Of a stretch of 64,000 nt of DNA, positions 46,738-57,946 are shown piece after piece (the first letter of the stretch is position 1; each line of letters starts with the position of its first letter). Under the pieces are notes generated by a model, which was given only the letters and a program-made list of their open reading frames with translations, ran no database searches and was not told the origin of the DNA. The DNA lies in NCBI GenBank assembly GCA_029851415.1, contig CM056741.1:91051282-91115281 (forward strand), read 5' to 3'. The stretch is from Eretmocerus hayati. Its lineage: Eukaryota; Arthropoda; Insecta; Hymenoptera; Aphelinidae. The translations under genes were made by a program, and so were the position numbers.

Positions 46738-47215
46738 CGGACTTTGAGTAACAGTTTGGGGCGGACAATAAAATGGAGAGTGGGGCGGATTTTTGATGGC
46801 AGTGTGGGGCGGATTTTGAACGTTAATGTGGGGCGGATTTCAGAGAGCAGCTTGAGGCGTAATTTGGACGGCAGTGTGGGGCGGACAATAAAACGAAGAG
46901 TGGGGTGGATTCTGGATGGCGATGTGGGGCGGACTATAAAATGAAGAGTGGGACGGATTTTGGACAGCAGTGTGGAGTGGTGTGGGGTGGTGTGGGCGGA
47001 GTGGCGCGGAGTGGGACAGTGTGGGGCGGAAACGGGCGGAGTAGGGCGGAAACGCATATGTTATGTGGGGCGCCGTGGGACGGATTTCGTGTTATCCGAC
47101 AATGTGGGGCGGCGTGTGGGGCGGAGTGGGGCGGATTGAAGAATGGAGTGTGGGGCGAAGTGGGGTGCCGTGGGCCGGAGTGGGGCGGTGTGGGGTGCTG
47201 TGGGCCGGAAGATTT
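46738..47215 (+). repeat. GTGGGGCGGA-rich minisatellite
   Basis: GGGGCGGA or a one-base variant recurs every ~22-27 bases from 46758 to ~46950 (some units lengthened), then becomes denser (10-20 bases) to 47213. The plus strand is strongly G-rich, with closely spaced GGGG runs that could form G-quadruplexes. The open frame on the minus strand (P-T-L-P-S-K-I-R repeats) is the repeat read through. Confidence 0.9.
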
Positions 47216-47239
47216 AAAAAGAACTATATAGTATAGGGA

Positions 47240-48060
47240 GATATATTACTATCAATATCATAATATATCATATTCATGGAATTTTCTAAAGTGATTCTGC
47301 AAACTTTTGATGGAATATTGTGAATTTGTGAAGTACAAAAGTAAGATATTTTGTCTTTTATATTAGACATAAGTCTGGCAACGGATGATTTGGTTGTTAA
47401 TAACAATATCATAATATATTATATTTATGGAATTTTTATAACTTATTCTGCTATTTTTTGATGGGATATTAGGAATTTATAAAGTACGATAGTAAAATAT
47501 TTTGTATTCTCGTCTCAGTTCGTCTGTTATGTCAAAATTTCGATCATTAGGTATATTAATTAGTGAAAATTCGGAATTTTTCTTTCTAAATATCGGAATG
47601 TGAATTCAGTACTATTCTTATCTCTAATGATTTTATATTGAAAGAGATCTGTCATGTCTTTCTGTGCGTTATCTTCGTGCGCTTCAGGCTCTATCACGTA
47701 TGTATACAAAATCTTTGATAATGTATGGTTACGCTAGAGTATCCGCTAACACAAAGACATGTCCGTCGTCTGATTTTACACCAATGAGATGCCACCCAAT
47801 ATGTCTAACTCCGTTTCAAGATCGAAGCTAATGACGATTTGTCCCTTATATTGGACATAGGTTTGGTAACTCATTTGAATGAATGATTTTATATGAATTT
47901 TGGAAAACTATCAAATTCAATTTGAATGATTTGAGTCAAATGATTAAGATGAATGATTTTAAATGATTATTGGAGAATCATCAAGCATAATTTGAATGAT
48001 TTGAGTTGTTAATAATTTTTTATATAGTATATGTACTGATCATATTAAATTCATATAGTT
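47240..48060. repeat. Two small tandem duplications in AT-rich DNA
   Basis: A 157 bp unit starting TATCATAATATAT at 47247 recurs at 47404 with GGAATTTT, TTTTGATGG and AAAATATTTTGT-like words. A ~70 bp unit with GAATGATTTTA(T/A)ATGA and AATTTGAATGATTTGAG recurs at ~47879 and ~47950. No gene. Confidence 0.65.
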
Positions 48061-48163
48061 CGTGGGAAATAAGTTGACTCAGGGGAGAGAAATGGGGGTT
48101 TCTCTCCATTTCTCAGGTTTGTTCATTTTGAATGAAATATGTGATATACATATTGTCAATGCA

Positions 48164-49119
48164 AACCAAGTCTACCCTCCGCTGACGACAGCAAGTAGGA
48201 TTCTCGTTGGGAATGGTTCGGGACATCTGTGGGATCGCAACCTACTAAGAATCAAAATCGCCACTTGGGCCGTTCTTTAAAAAAATCGAAAAGACGTGTT
48301 TTTTCAATGTTTTTCCCTTTTTCACCCTCAAAAACTCGAAAGGGACATATTTTATCGAAAAATATGTAGAGCAACTCTTTGTAGAACTTAAAACGATGAA
48401 CAAAAAAGGTCCTCACACATTCTCCCATATAAGACCTCCTGTTGCTGTAATAAACGTATTTCCGTCTGAAACTCGTATTTCATCTGTCATCTTCCACGGT
48501 TTTGACCCCATAACACGAAGGAACCGCATTTTATCGAAAAAAAGTCCAGTAATTCCTTGTAGATCTTTGAAAAATGAATCAAAAAGGTCTGAACACATTT
48601 TTCGATACAAGATCGTCCGTTCCCGTAATAAACGTGTTTTTGTCTGAGACTTGTATTAAAGACAGGAGGCCTAACATGAAAAAATATGTACATATGTTTC
48701 TTGTTTATCCTTCGAAGATCTACAAATATTCATTCTATATATTTTTCGATGAAATGTGTTCCTTTCGAGTTATGGAGTCGTAACCGTGAAAAATGACAGA
48801 TAAAATACGAGTCTCAGACGAAATACGTTCATTACAGGAACAGGAGGTCTTATATAGAAAAATGTGTACAGACCTTTTTTGTTCATCGTTTTAAGTTCTA
48901 CAAAAAGTTGCTGAACATATTTTCCCATAAAATGCGTTCATTCCGAGTTTTTGAGGGAGAAAAAGGAAAAATCATCGAAAAAACACGTTTTTTTGCCTTT
49001 TTCAAAAAACGGCCCAAGTGTCGATTTTGATTTTTTAGTAGGTTGTGATCCCACAGATGTCCCGAACCATATCTAACAAGAATCCCACTTGCTGTCGTCA
49101 GCGAAGGATAGACTTGGTT
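48164..49119. mobile_element. Inverted-repeat element with internal tandem units, 956 bp
   Basis: AACCAAGTCTACCCTCCGCTG at the left (first 20 counted) pairs with its complement ending 49119, and the arms match inward for ~450 bp (GACGACAGCAAGT, GGGACATCTGTGGGAT, GCCACTTGGGCCG, AACTCGAAAGG-like, GAACTTAAAACGATGAAC). Each arm also holds ~185 bp direct repeats (ATTTTATCGAAAAA ... AACAAAAAAGGTC ... CTGTAATAAACGT ... CTGAAACTCGTATT). No coding content or target duplication recognised. Confidence 0.75.
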
Positions 49120-49351
49120 CAGGACCACCGTGAATGGATATACATAATTTCGAAATGGATAAAATAATGGTTGGATATTGCTTATTTCCCTGTACCCTCC
49201 GTATCTTACTATGTTCATTTAATATTGTACATATTTGTCGATATTCATTAGAATATATGACATTGGAAATTAAACTATATAAACTACTACTATACTTCTC
49301 CAATCATTACTATTTCACTGTACTATATAATATTAGTCCATTTTACTATAT

Positions 49352-49390
<39 letters not shown>

Positions 49391-50054
49391 TTTTATTATC
49401 ACTCTATTATTTCAGACTATATGTGGTATTTCATCATGCGTATTGAGAAAAATATATATGACATATTGGAGAATGGAAGTTGATCAGTGTAGTTTTCGAA
49501 AGATTTTTTATTTGTTGAGTATAATTATTGTGTATATGAATGATATTGATGTAATTCTAATGATTTGCGAAATTAAAAAGATTGATAAATCTTCGATTTT
49601 TCCTATTAAGATTTTCTAATTTGCTATGTTATCGAAAAAAATGTGTGTTATTCTTTTATGATACTTTTAGTTGAATATGTAGTTTCGAGATATTTGACAT
49701 TTTTCCATATTTTCCAATGATGAGTATAAAATGATAATTTTGCATTGATTAAACTGAAATTGTTAGCTGTGAAAACTTTGAGAATGATGATTTATAGAGG
49801 ATAAATTTTTTTCTAAGAATTATCAATAACAAACATATCTCTTGCATCATTAACTATGGAGAATGATGAATATGTGATTATAGTATGGATTAATTTTTTT
49901 TTTTCTTTTTTTGAGAAATGTCTTTGATTTTCGAAAATTCTCATTCCTCTTGCTTTCTATATTTTTGGACAATTGATTTTTGAATTCAAGATGTTATTAA
50001 ATTATTTAACATCAAGTTCTTTTGCTAGCTTAGATTGGATTCACAATGTGAATT
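49120..50054. other. AT-rich stretch with (TA)n(TG)n microsatellite
   Basis: The microsatellite is at 49351-49390. No gene recognised. Confidence 0.5.
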
Positions 50055-50068
50055 GGTTTGATATAAAT
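50055..50068. repeat. 14 bp target site duplication of the LINE (left)
   Basis: GGTTTGATATAAAT, with an identical copy at 53287-53300 directly after the poly(A)-rich tail. Confidence 0.92.
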
Positions 50069-50070
50069 CG

Positions 50071-51192
50071 GCCATCCAAGTCTGGAACAGGAGCCTTAGA
50101 GAGACAAGAAGACCGACCGAAGGGACGGCCCGCGCCCGAAGAGACATCGGCGATATTGCGGTGTATAGCTGCTATTACTCACCTAACGCACCGATGAATG
50201 TCTTCCTTCGGAAACTGCGAGAACTCGAGGATAGTTTGAGACAGTGGAGAGGCCTTGCCATAGTAGTGGGGGATTTCAACTGCAAGACCCCAACTTGGAG
50301 TGGAGGGACAGAGGATGAAAGAGGCAACGCGCTGGAAACAACCATGGCCCAATTGGACCTGGTTTGCCTCAACGAGGTAGGAAAGGCGACATGGCACAGA
50401 GGGGCATCATCCTCAGTGCTCGACTTGACGTTTGTTAGCTCGTCGCTCATGAGACGAGTCACGAATTGGCAGGTCCTCGATTTGGAAACGCCCAGCGACC
50501 ACCGTCATATCTTTTTCAAGATAGATGGTGGCCGAGACGTAGGTATAGTACGGCAGAACGAGGGATGGCAAGTCCGTAAACTTGACGAGGAAAGCTTCAA
50601 GGAAGCGATCCTTGAAGCAGAGGTCCCCGGAGAAGAGCTCTCGCCGGGAGAGACGGTAACAAGCGTCATCCGGTCCATCACCCGAGCCTGTGACGCCTTC
50701 ATGCCAAAGAGGAAGCAGCCCCGGTTCCAGAAGAGGCAAGTATACTGGTGGAACGATGAAGTCAGAGACCTTCGCCGCAGCGCAACTGCTAAGAGGAGGC
50801 GAGCGAAGCAAGCGCGCAAACGTGGACGTCTATCAGTGGCAGCAGACGAAGCGGCTTACAAAGAGGCGAATAAGCTTCTTCGGGATGCCACCCGTCGCAG
50901 CAAACGGAAGTGCTGGGCGGAGCTATGCAGCATTGTCGATCAAGATCCATGGGGCACACCGTACAGGGTGGTCATGAGCAGACTGCGCTTGAGAGACGGA
51001 CCAACAGCGTCAACTGCCAGAGAATCAGTTCTACGGATAGTCAAGGCACTCTACCCGAAAGGGGAGCCCAGACTGACATTCCCTGAGTTTATCTCCGAGC
51101 CAATCCTCCTCTTCACCGAAGAAGAGCTAAGACGAGCCGCTACGAGACTGGTGAATGGTAAGGCCCCGGGGTTGGACGGCATCCCCCAATGA
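50071..51192 (+). pseudogene. LINE endonuclease C-terminal part and RT entry
   Basis: Frame 1 is open from the truncated 5' end. Y-x-S-P-N then V-V-G-D-F-N (~50245-50280) and S-D-H-R-H (~50494) are the endonuclease catalytic boxes (Asp-Asn and Asp-His pairs) that nick the target. A basic linker rich in Arg/Lys follows (~50700-50930), then the RT entry N-G-K-A-P-G-L-D-G-I-P (~51154-51186). The frame ends at TGA 51190. An extra base in the C run 51183-51187 explains it, because the next frame continues N-E-A-L-K. Confidence 0.92.
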
Positions 51193-51697
51193 AGCCCTGA
51201 AAATAGTGGCTCGAGAGCAGCCTACCCTGCTATTGAAGCTGTTTAATAACTGTCTCCTTGCGGGAGTGTTCCCAAAAGTGTGGAAACGGCAGAAGCTAGT
51301 CCTCATTCCCAAGGGAAAGGGTGGGAAACCAGTGGAGCCATCATCGAATCGGCCACTCAATTTGCTGGACCACATCGGGAAGATGTATGACCGCATGATC
51401 CTGAACCGGATGGAGGAAGGGTATGAGCGTAGCGGAGGAATGTCCCCGATGCAGTTTGGCTTCCGCAAGGGGTGCAGTACAATGCACGCAATAGGAAGCG
51501 TACAAGACAGAGTCCACAGAGCGCATACAATGGCTCCCCAACCAGGAGGGGGGTTTTGTGCCATAATATGCTTGGATGTGAAAAATGCCTCCAACACAGC
51601 AAGTTGGGAACGGATATATAGGTCCCTAGTTGGGAGAGTCCACCCTTACCTGCTCGCAGTCATCAGCGATGGACTGCGTGACAGTCCTCGTATGTGA
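51184..51697 (+). pseudogene. LINE reverse transcriptase, first half
   Basis: Frame 2 continues the RT fingers and palm: V-W-K-R-x-K-L-V-L-I-P-K-G (~51278-51318), R-P-L-N-L-L (~51350), Q-F-G-F-R-K-G-x-S-T (~51452-51482) and the first catalytic Asp in C-L-D-V-K-N-A (~51570-51588). It terminates at TGA 51695 after a second frameshift near 51683-51690. Confidence 0.92.
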
Positions 51698-52934
51698 CAC
51701 CGATGAGGGAAGGGTTGAGCTGGAATTATCTGCAGGGATAGCTCAAGGATCCGTGTCAGGACCGTTCGAATGGAACACGCAATACGACGAGTTCCTGAAC
51801 ATGAGTCTCCCAGATGGGGCAGAACTCATCGGCTTCGCGGACGATGCGGCATTAGTCGTGGTCGCCGAAACCGCGTGGCAAGTGGAGTGTGTGGCCAATG
51901 AAGTTCTTGACCGCATTGGTCAGTGGTTCCCTGAGAACGGGCTGGAGCTTGCCGAGCATAAGTGCGAAGCGATGCTAGTCACCAAGAGGAAGAGTTTCGA
52001 ATCTCCCGTGTTCTCCATGAACGGGTACGAGATTCCACTCAAGAAGGAACTCAAGTACCTCGGGGTTGGGTTTGATGACCAATGGAGCTACAAGGCGCAA
52101 GCCAGAGAAGCAGCGCTGGAGGCAGACAGGGTTGGTGGCGCCCTCCAACGGCTGATGCCAAACATTGGTGGCCCCAAGCCAAACAGGAGAGCCTTACTCA
52201 GCACCGTGAGCTATTCCATCATGCTGTACGGTGCACTAATCTGGGGACAGGTAGCTAGAGGGTCCGTGATCGATGCAAAGCTAGGTCCAGTCCAGCGGCG
52301 TTTCGTGCTACGGATGATCAGCGCTTATTGCACGGTGTCCGACCACGCAGCCTGTGTGCTTGCGGGTACACCAGCCATTCGACTGCTTGTAGCCGAGAGA
52401 GTGCGGGTATGGAAACGTCAAGAAACCCTTAAGAGCGATGGAGTCGTGCTTAACCCCACTCGTAAGGCCCTCATACGAGACGTCAAGAGGGGGGAGACCG
52501 TCGAAGAGTGGCAAAAAGAGTGGGAGAGCTCAACGAAAGGGAAGTGGACGCGAAGGTTGATCCTCAAAATAGCCAGGTGGATCGATCGAGCTCACGGAGA
52601 GCTGGACTACTGGCTGACGCAAGCGTTTAGTGGGCATGGCTGCTTCGGAGAGTACCTGGAGCGGTTCCAGAAGAGGGAGACCCTGGTCTGTCAGATGTGT
52701 GCGGCAGACTGGGACGATGTGGAGCATGCACTCTTCCATTGCACGAACACAGCTGTGGAGAAAGCGGAGCTCGTGAACTGGCTTGAAAACCAGATCACCC
52801 CTGAGAATCTAGTGCCGTTCATGCTCCGCAGCAAAGAGACATGGGATAAGATCGCCGCCTATATCAAGATGGCGATCACCCGAAAAGAAGAGCGAGAACG
52901 GACATTGCAGCGCCAAGCAAGGGACGCTGCATAG
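51684..52934 (+). pseudogene. LINE reverse transcriptase second half and zinc knuckle
   Basis: Frame 3 resumes with V-L-V-C-D-T, then G-I-A-Q-G-S-V-S-G-P (~51735-51765) and the RT catalytic box F-A-D-D-A (~51834-51848), the common LINE variant of YADD. Thumb sequence follows (Y-L-G-V near 52056). A C-terminal C-x2-C-x7-H-x4-C type knuckle with C-Q-M-C and H-A-L-F-H-C (~52686-52743) is as expected in R1-clade proteins. It ends at the natural stop, 52932-52934. Confidence 0.93.
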
Positions 52935-53300
52935 CGAACAACGACGACTTGAAGAGTGATCATTGACGACGAAAAGGGAAGGCAGAAGAGCGGACACACC
53001 AACGAGGAACGCCCCATGGCGCGCGATACGCCTCCCACCCTGAAGTAATGCTAACGCGATTCCGGGGTGGGTTGGTTAGATAGTGGTTAGCTGCCCTGCA
53101 GATTCTGCAATGATGGCTTGCCAACATCGTAGGGCTGAGAGCAGAAGGTTTTAGCCCCTAGGGTACAGGGGCGTGGGATTCATGCTCAATGAAGCGCTTA
53201 TGGTCTGCCGGTGGGAGATCCGTCAGGGATAGCTTGCCATCAGATTTTTACTTATATTCCTTTTTGAAAAAAAAAAAGAAAAAAAAGGTTTGATATAAAT

Positions 53301-53999
53301 TACAGATAGATGTGAGTTGAATATTTGTCGTTTTAATTCGATGCGTGATCGAGATGAGAAGAAACGTTCCTGAAATTTACAAACCCTGGTTGTGACGTTA
53401 ACTTGTGAATTTTGCATTGGACGTTTCTGTATTGTTGCAGGAACGAAGTTGCATCAGAAAAATGTCTGTGTCTTATGCAAGATATTTAACAAACATTCAC
53501 AAGTTTTCTCTATTGTAATGGAACGCTATGACAGTTTTGATGAAACTCTAGGAGAACGGTTTCTTGCGGACGTTTTATTGGTGCCACAATGTTTTTGCAA
53601 TGGTACAAAAATGTTGAACGAAAGGTTCCTTAGTTTTGACTGCAATTGAATGTGGTACGTTTAACAAAAGTTTCGCGTTAACTAGGTTTAATTAATCCAT
53701 TGTATATTGTGAGAGTGATATAAAGCAGCTGAAGAATTGGATTTTCAAGTTATTGGAGATTTTGCATTTCGTATTTGAAACAATTGGGGAGAATGGAAAA
53801 TTGGTGATGTAAAAGGTTTCTATTTTTGATATTTCTGAATTCGAAGTAATTTGATTTTAGTCATGGTGTAGTTGTATCGGTATATGAGTTTCATATGCTT
53901 GACGTTGATTATCTATAAATGAAGCAAGATGTTGTTCATGATGATGTTGTCGGAGGAGTGATTTCTCCATAATACTTTTTTGGATTGTCGTAGTCAATA
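53301..53999. other. AT-rich stretch, nothing recognised
   Basis: A short open frame at 53392-53649 contains scattered cysteines but no domain I can name. Confidence 0.3.
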
Positions 54000-54410
54000 A
54001 TTTTGGTATCATGATCATTGAGTTTGAAGATAGTTTAACGGTCAAGAAAATTTAATATCACTTGAAATTTTCATTAGTATTATAGGAATCGAGAGTTGAT
54101 TTCGCAAGCTCGCTATAGGTGGCGTTAGCGTCCCACACAGACGCGTGATGTATGTGTAAGCAAAGCGTTGTGGATATATGTGGGATATTTCTCAGATATA
54201 TTCAATATTATGATCATTGAGTTTGATGATAGTTTGTCAATCAAGAAAATCTAAAATTACCTGATAATTTCATTCGTAACATAGAAATTGAGAGTTGATT
54301 TCGAAACCTCGCCGTAGGCGGCGTTAGCGTTCCACACAGACGCGTGATCTATGTGTAAGCAAATCGTTGTGAATATATGTGTGATATTTCTCAAATATAT
54401 TCAAATTTTC
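54000..54410. repeat. Two-copy tandem duplication, ~208 bp
   Basis: ATGATCATTGAGTTTGA, then GAGAGTTGATTTCG, GGCGTTAGCGT, CCACACAGACGCGTGAT and GTGTAAGCAAA, occurs from ~54010 and again from ~54210. The GC-rich core (GGCGTTAGCG ... CAGACGCGTGA) stands out in AT-rich DNA. Confidence 0.75.
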
Positions 54411-54787
54411 TTGAAGTATCTCTAATTGTAGTAAGAATCAAGTGGCATGTGTCAGTGTTGAGCTTGAAAATAGTGAATTATTTTTGGAAATCAATTTGAA
54501 ATTCAAAAGAGAGAATAACTTCAAGATTAGAATTTTCGATTCATAGAAATGAGTGGATGACTCGAATGAGTTGTATAGTAGAATATTTGTGGAAACTATG
54601 GATAATTTGTGAGATCTATGATAGACTATGAAGGTCACTCAGAGGTCTTTCTTGTTGATATGAGTTTAGTTTACTTCCAAGGTTCTAACCAACTTGTCCG
54701 AGATATTTGGTCAGTAGTCACGAGGTTAGTGTACTGTTTATGAACTTGTCGTTTAATTCGAAATATTCTCAAGAATCTTGAGTCAAG

Positions 54788-54945
54788 ATGCCTCGTTATG
54801 AATCATCCAACAATAATACTATCGAGCAAAATTCGGAAAGATCAATAGTATTCCCTCCTGAAATTTGTGTCGATGTAGAATTATCTAATTCTCAATGTAC
54901 GTCACATGGCACGGTAGAATCTGATAGCTCGAAAGAGTTAAACTA
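54788..54945 (+). CDS. Candidate first exon upstream of the RPA70-like gene
   Basis: ATG at 54788 opens a 52-codon polar peptide (M-P-R-Y-E-S-S-N-N-N) that reaches a consensus donor, CTA|GTAAGT, at 54946. Joined to the next exon at 55135, the split codon would read TAA, a stop. Either the exon is not part of the gene, another junction is used, or the copy is broken. It may encode a disordered N-terminal tail. Confidence 0.35.
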
Positions 54946-55134
54946 GTAAGTATTTTGGAATCTCATGAAATTATATGAAAATTGATGATAAAAGAGACAT
55001 AGAATTATAATGATCATTGGTTCCATGATTTCACTGATCAATTTTTCATCAATGATGTTGTCAAGAATACAATTGAGATTCTAAAGAGAGCTCTGAAAAT
55101 TTTGAAAGAATTGGTGATGAATTCAATTTTACAG

Positions 55135-56339
55135 AATTTTCAAGAGACCTTTAGAGAATGAAGACAATGATCCGTATGTGCCCTATAAATTTTTGAAGAT
55201 TGATAAGCCTACGCAAACTGAACATGAAGTTCAAGACATTTTAGGAGAGCAACTCGATATGGAATCTGATATAAATTTGAAACTCAGTGAAGTTACATCA
55301 TATGTTGAAAGGTTAATATTGATCTCATTATTGTCAAATGGATGAGTTCATTTTATCGAATATTTTTGATTCTGTCATTCAATCGTTCCAGATTGCATTT
55401 CAGAGTAAGAGTGTTATCAAAATCCTCTATTCTTGATATACCATATACGAAATTGAAATTTTTCGAATTTGATTTGACTGATGGTTTCACCCAACCTGTT
55501 GGAAAAGTTATAGATGTTGATCTTGATTTATTATATATTAAAATACAGGTATGTTAGAAATTCATAAATTTGAGCAATAAGTCATCTAGATTATTTCAGG
55601 TTGGAACATCCATAGAACTTAGCAATATTCAGATAAATTATGGATCTCTGAATTTTTCAAAGTTGAGATATGAAGTGATTGTCACTCAAGAGAGTGAAAT
55701 AGGAATCAGAGATGATGAGAGATTATCAACAATTCAATATGAATTCAAATTTGTGGAATTTGCTGATGTTCGCAATATGGGTGCTGGTGAATCTATAGGT
55801 GGATGAATGTTGATACATAATTTTAAAAGTGGCCAAATATTTATCATATATTTTTTCAGATATTTTATGAAAAATAGACCGAGTGGGTGATGTTATCCAT
55901 ATTACTAATCAGCAAGGGAGTAAATTACGTTTTCGTAATGTTGAAATGGTTGATGAAGATCTACGGATTGTGAGTTATTTCTTATTATCAATCTTTACTT
56001 GTATTATATATAAATTGAGAAATTTTTTAGATGTCAGTTGTATTCTGGAATTCCTATGTTGATAGTCTTGAGAATTTCAAGATTGTTGATATTATTGTTT
56101 CGAGAGAGTTGAAGATGAATTTATATCAAGGGGAACAGAAGCTACATCATCTGCAAGATTCTTCTATTATTATTGAGATAGATTCTAAGCGATTTACTGA
56201 GTATGTTGTATTTTCAATTTTTTATATATTCAGAATTGATCAATTATGAATTCTTACTCTGATATATTGTATAGTATATCATCAAATTTATTTCTTATCA
56301 TTATACAGGCTTAAACAATTTGTTCAAGACGTGGAATGA
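55135..56339 (+). CDS. RPA70-like protein with two OB folds, multi-exon
   Basis: Inferred exons are 55135-55311, 55392-55548, 55600-55798, 55878-55969, 56031-56200 and 56309-56339, with GT-AG introns of 51-108 bp and compatible phases. The product is ~275 residues. Exons 2-3 (F-R-V-R-V-L-S-K-S, F-F-E-F-D-L-T-D, then Y-E-F-K-F-V-E-F) match the first DNA-binding OB fold of the large RPA subunit. Exons 4-5 (I-D-R-V-G-D-V-I-H-I, then V-V-F-W-N) match the second. RPA binds single-stranded DNA in replication and repair. The N-terminal and zinc-ribbon C-terminal domains are absent. Exon 4 uses a weak acceptor at 55877, because the nearer CAG would introduce a stop. It could be a host paralogue or a transposon-borne RPA. 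Confidence 0.6.
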
Positions 56340-57479
56340 AGTATTTCAGTGGGATGATGAATATTCATAATCTTTGAATATGTTCATTAGATGAATGGTA
56401 CTTGATTATTTTTGATAGAAATGATATGAGGTTCCAGAGAAATTTTTTTATATAGTAAATTGTTTCTATTATATTGTATGAAAATATTGATATACCCTTG
56501 CATAATTTAAATTGAAACTGTATCACAAAATTGTGAAAAATTACAATTGAATTTGTTCATTGATTACTCATAAATCAATTCCGAATCATGATCAATTTCG
56601 AATATTGATTCATCTCAATTAGAATACTTTGAAATTCAAGAGAAATTTCTTATATGAGGAAAGTACTTGATTATGTTGATAAATATGAGTGTTTTTCATG
56701 AATTTTGATAAAAATAAGTTGTGAAAAATTAAGAAGTTCTTATTGATTCTGTTTATTGATTATCTTTCATCGATCATTAATTTGAATGATTGAAGTGTGA
56801 TATATTGATGTCATATGACGAAGTTTTATAATCAAAATGAATGTAAAAGTGCTAGAATCCGAATATTACGATAATGTAGAATTTCTCAATCCTTACATAC
56901 ATTAATAAACTTCATCAAGGAATATTGAATTGATGTATTTTTCTATATATGTTCAAAATGAATGAAATCGACTGTCTATATTTTTCATTTAAAATTGGAA
57001 TTCAGTCTCCTGGTGATGTAATTCGCGATGAAAATATGCATCTCGTGGATGACGAGTGACATGATAGTTGGATCGAAATAGTACGTGATATAATCGTAAA
57101 AAATGATATAGTTTGATTCATAATACAAATGAATATTCATCACGAAATATGTACTCATGAATCACAATTGTTTTATATACACTGAAATTATTTATGATAA
57201 GAAGATAATTTGAATATATTTATTCGAGAAAATTGTAGTATATATTTTGAAATTGCAATAGAGATGATTTAAATTCTTTTCAATGAATAATTCAAAGAAA
57301 TTTCGAATGATCACATATTGATGTGATTGCTTATATTTATATTCTAGAATTGAACAAGAAACAAAAGATTATTCAGATGAATGTTGAGTTGTGAAATTTT
57401 GAAGAATTTATATGATTGCAACATATTTATTTATGATATCATTTCTTTTTTCATTTCCACTCAGGAATATTCGGTTTGA
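56340..57479. other. AT-rich stretch, nothing recognised
   Basis: Below roughly 30% GC by eye, with frequent AATTGA/TTGAAT words. No gene, RNA or clear repeat. Confidence 0.4.
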
Positions 57480-57483
57480 ATAA

Positions 57484-57676
57484 GACTGAAAAAATTTTCA
57501 GAAAAACTTCAACCAACTGGTGGAATGGAAAATTCAACCACTTGGTTAAAAATTCAACCAGATGGTTGAATAGAATTGTTGAATTTTCAACCAAACTGTA
57601 AGAATTTTCAATCAAATTGGTCGAATTTTTTATTCAATCAAATGGTTGAAGTTTTTCTGAAAAATCTTTTACAGTG
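57484..57676. mobile_element. Small MITE, 193 bp, (C/G)ACTG termini
   Basis: The left end GACTGAAAAAATTTTCAG pairs with the right end complement CACTGTAAAAGATTTTTCAG. Both continue AAAAACTTCAACCA. ATAA flanks both sides (57480-57483 and 57677-57680), fitting a 4 bp target duplication. The interior repeats TTCAACCA ... TGGTTGAA in both orientations several times. Non-coding. Confidence 0.75.
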
Positions 57677-57946
57677 ATAAATTTCACGGTTCTCGTAAGG
57701 AAAAAGTATATTCTCATTTCATTTGCAAGTATATTTTGAGTACTGGAGGATATGTTTGTTTTGTCTTGTTTGACATTTTACAATAATTAAGCCGCGGGCA
57801 AAATCCCGTCCGTCCGGATCCCCCCGAGCAGGGCTGCCAACGTAAAATCGTAAGCAGGGTTGCCAACTTGACGGAAAAAAATATGAGTTGGTATTGTGAG
57901 AGCGACAATAGCCCTTATATGAGTCGCGAGTGTCTAAGTACTTACT

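Larger units (their letters stand above)
50069..53286 (+). mobile_element. R1-clade LINE, 5'-truncated, 3.2 kb
   Basis: A GC-rich block in AT-rich DNA, flanked by GGTTTGATATAAAT on both sides and ending in an A-rich tail (53269-53286). That is diagnostic of target-primed reverse transcription. It starts inside the endonuclease, so the 5' part (ORF1 and endonuclease start) was never copied. The polyprotein has endonuclease, RT and a C-terminal zinc knuckle in the R1/jockey order, with two frameshifts. The 3' UTR runs 52935-53268. The target site is ordinary AT-rich DNA, not 28S rDNA. Confidence 0.95.

Noticed and set aside
46692..47057. Proline/arginine repeat protein on the minus strand
   Set aside because: It is the GTGGGGCGGA minisatellite read through; no domain, and the repeat unit sets the peptide.
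50069..53286. rDNA-specific R1 insertion with flanking 28S sequence
   Set aside because: Flanks are AT-rich non-ribosomal DNA with their own 14 bp duplication.
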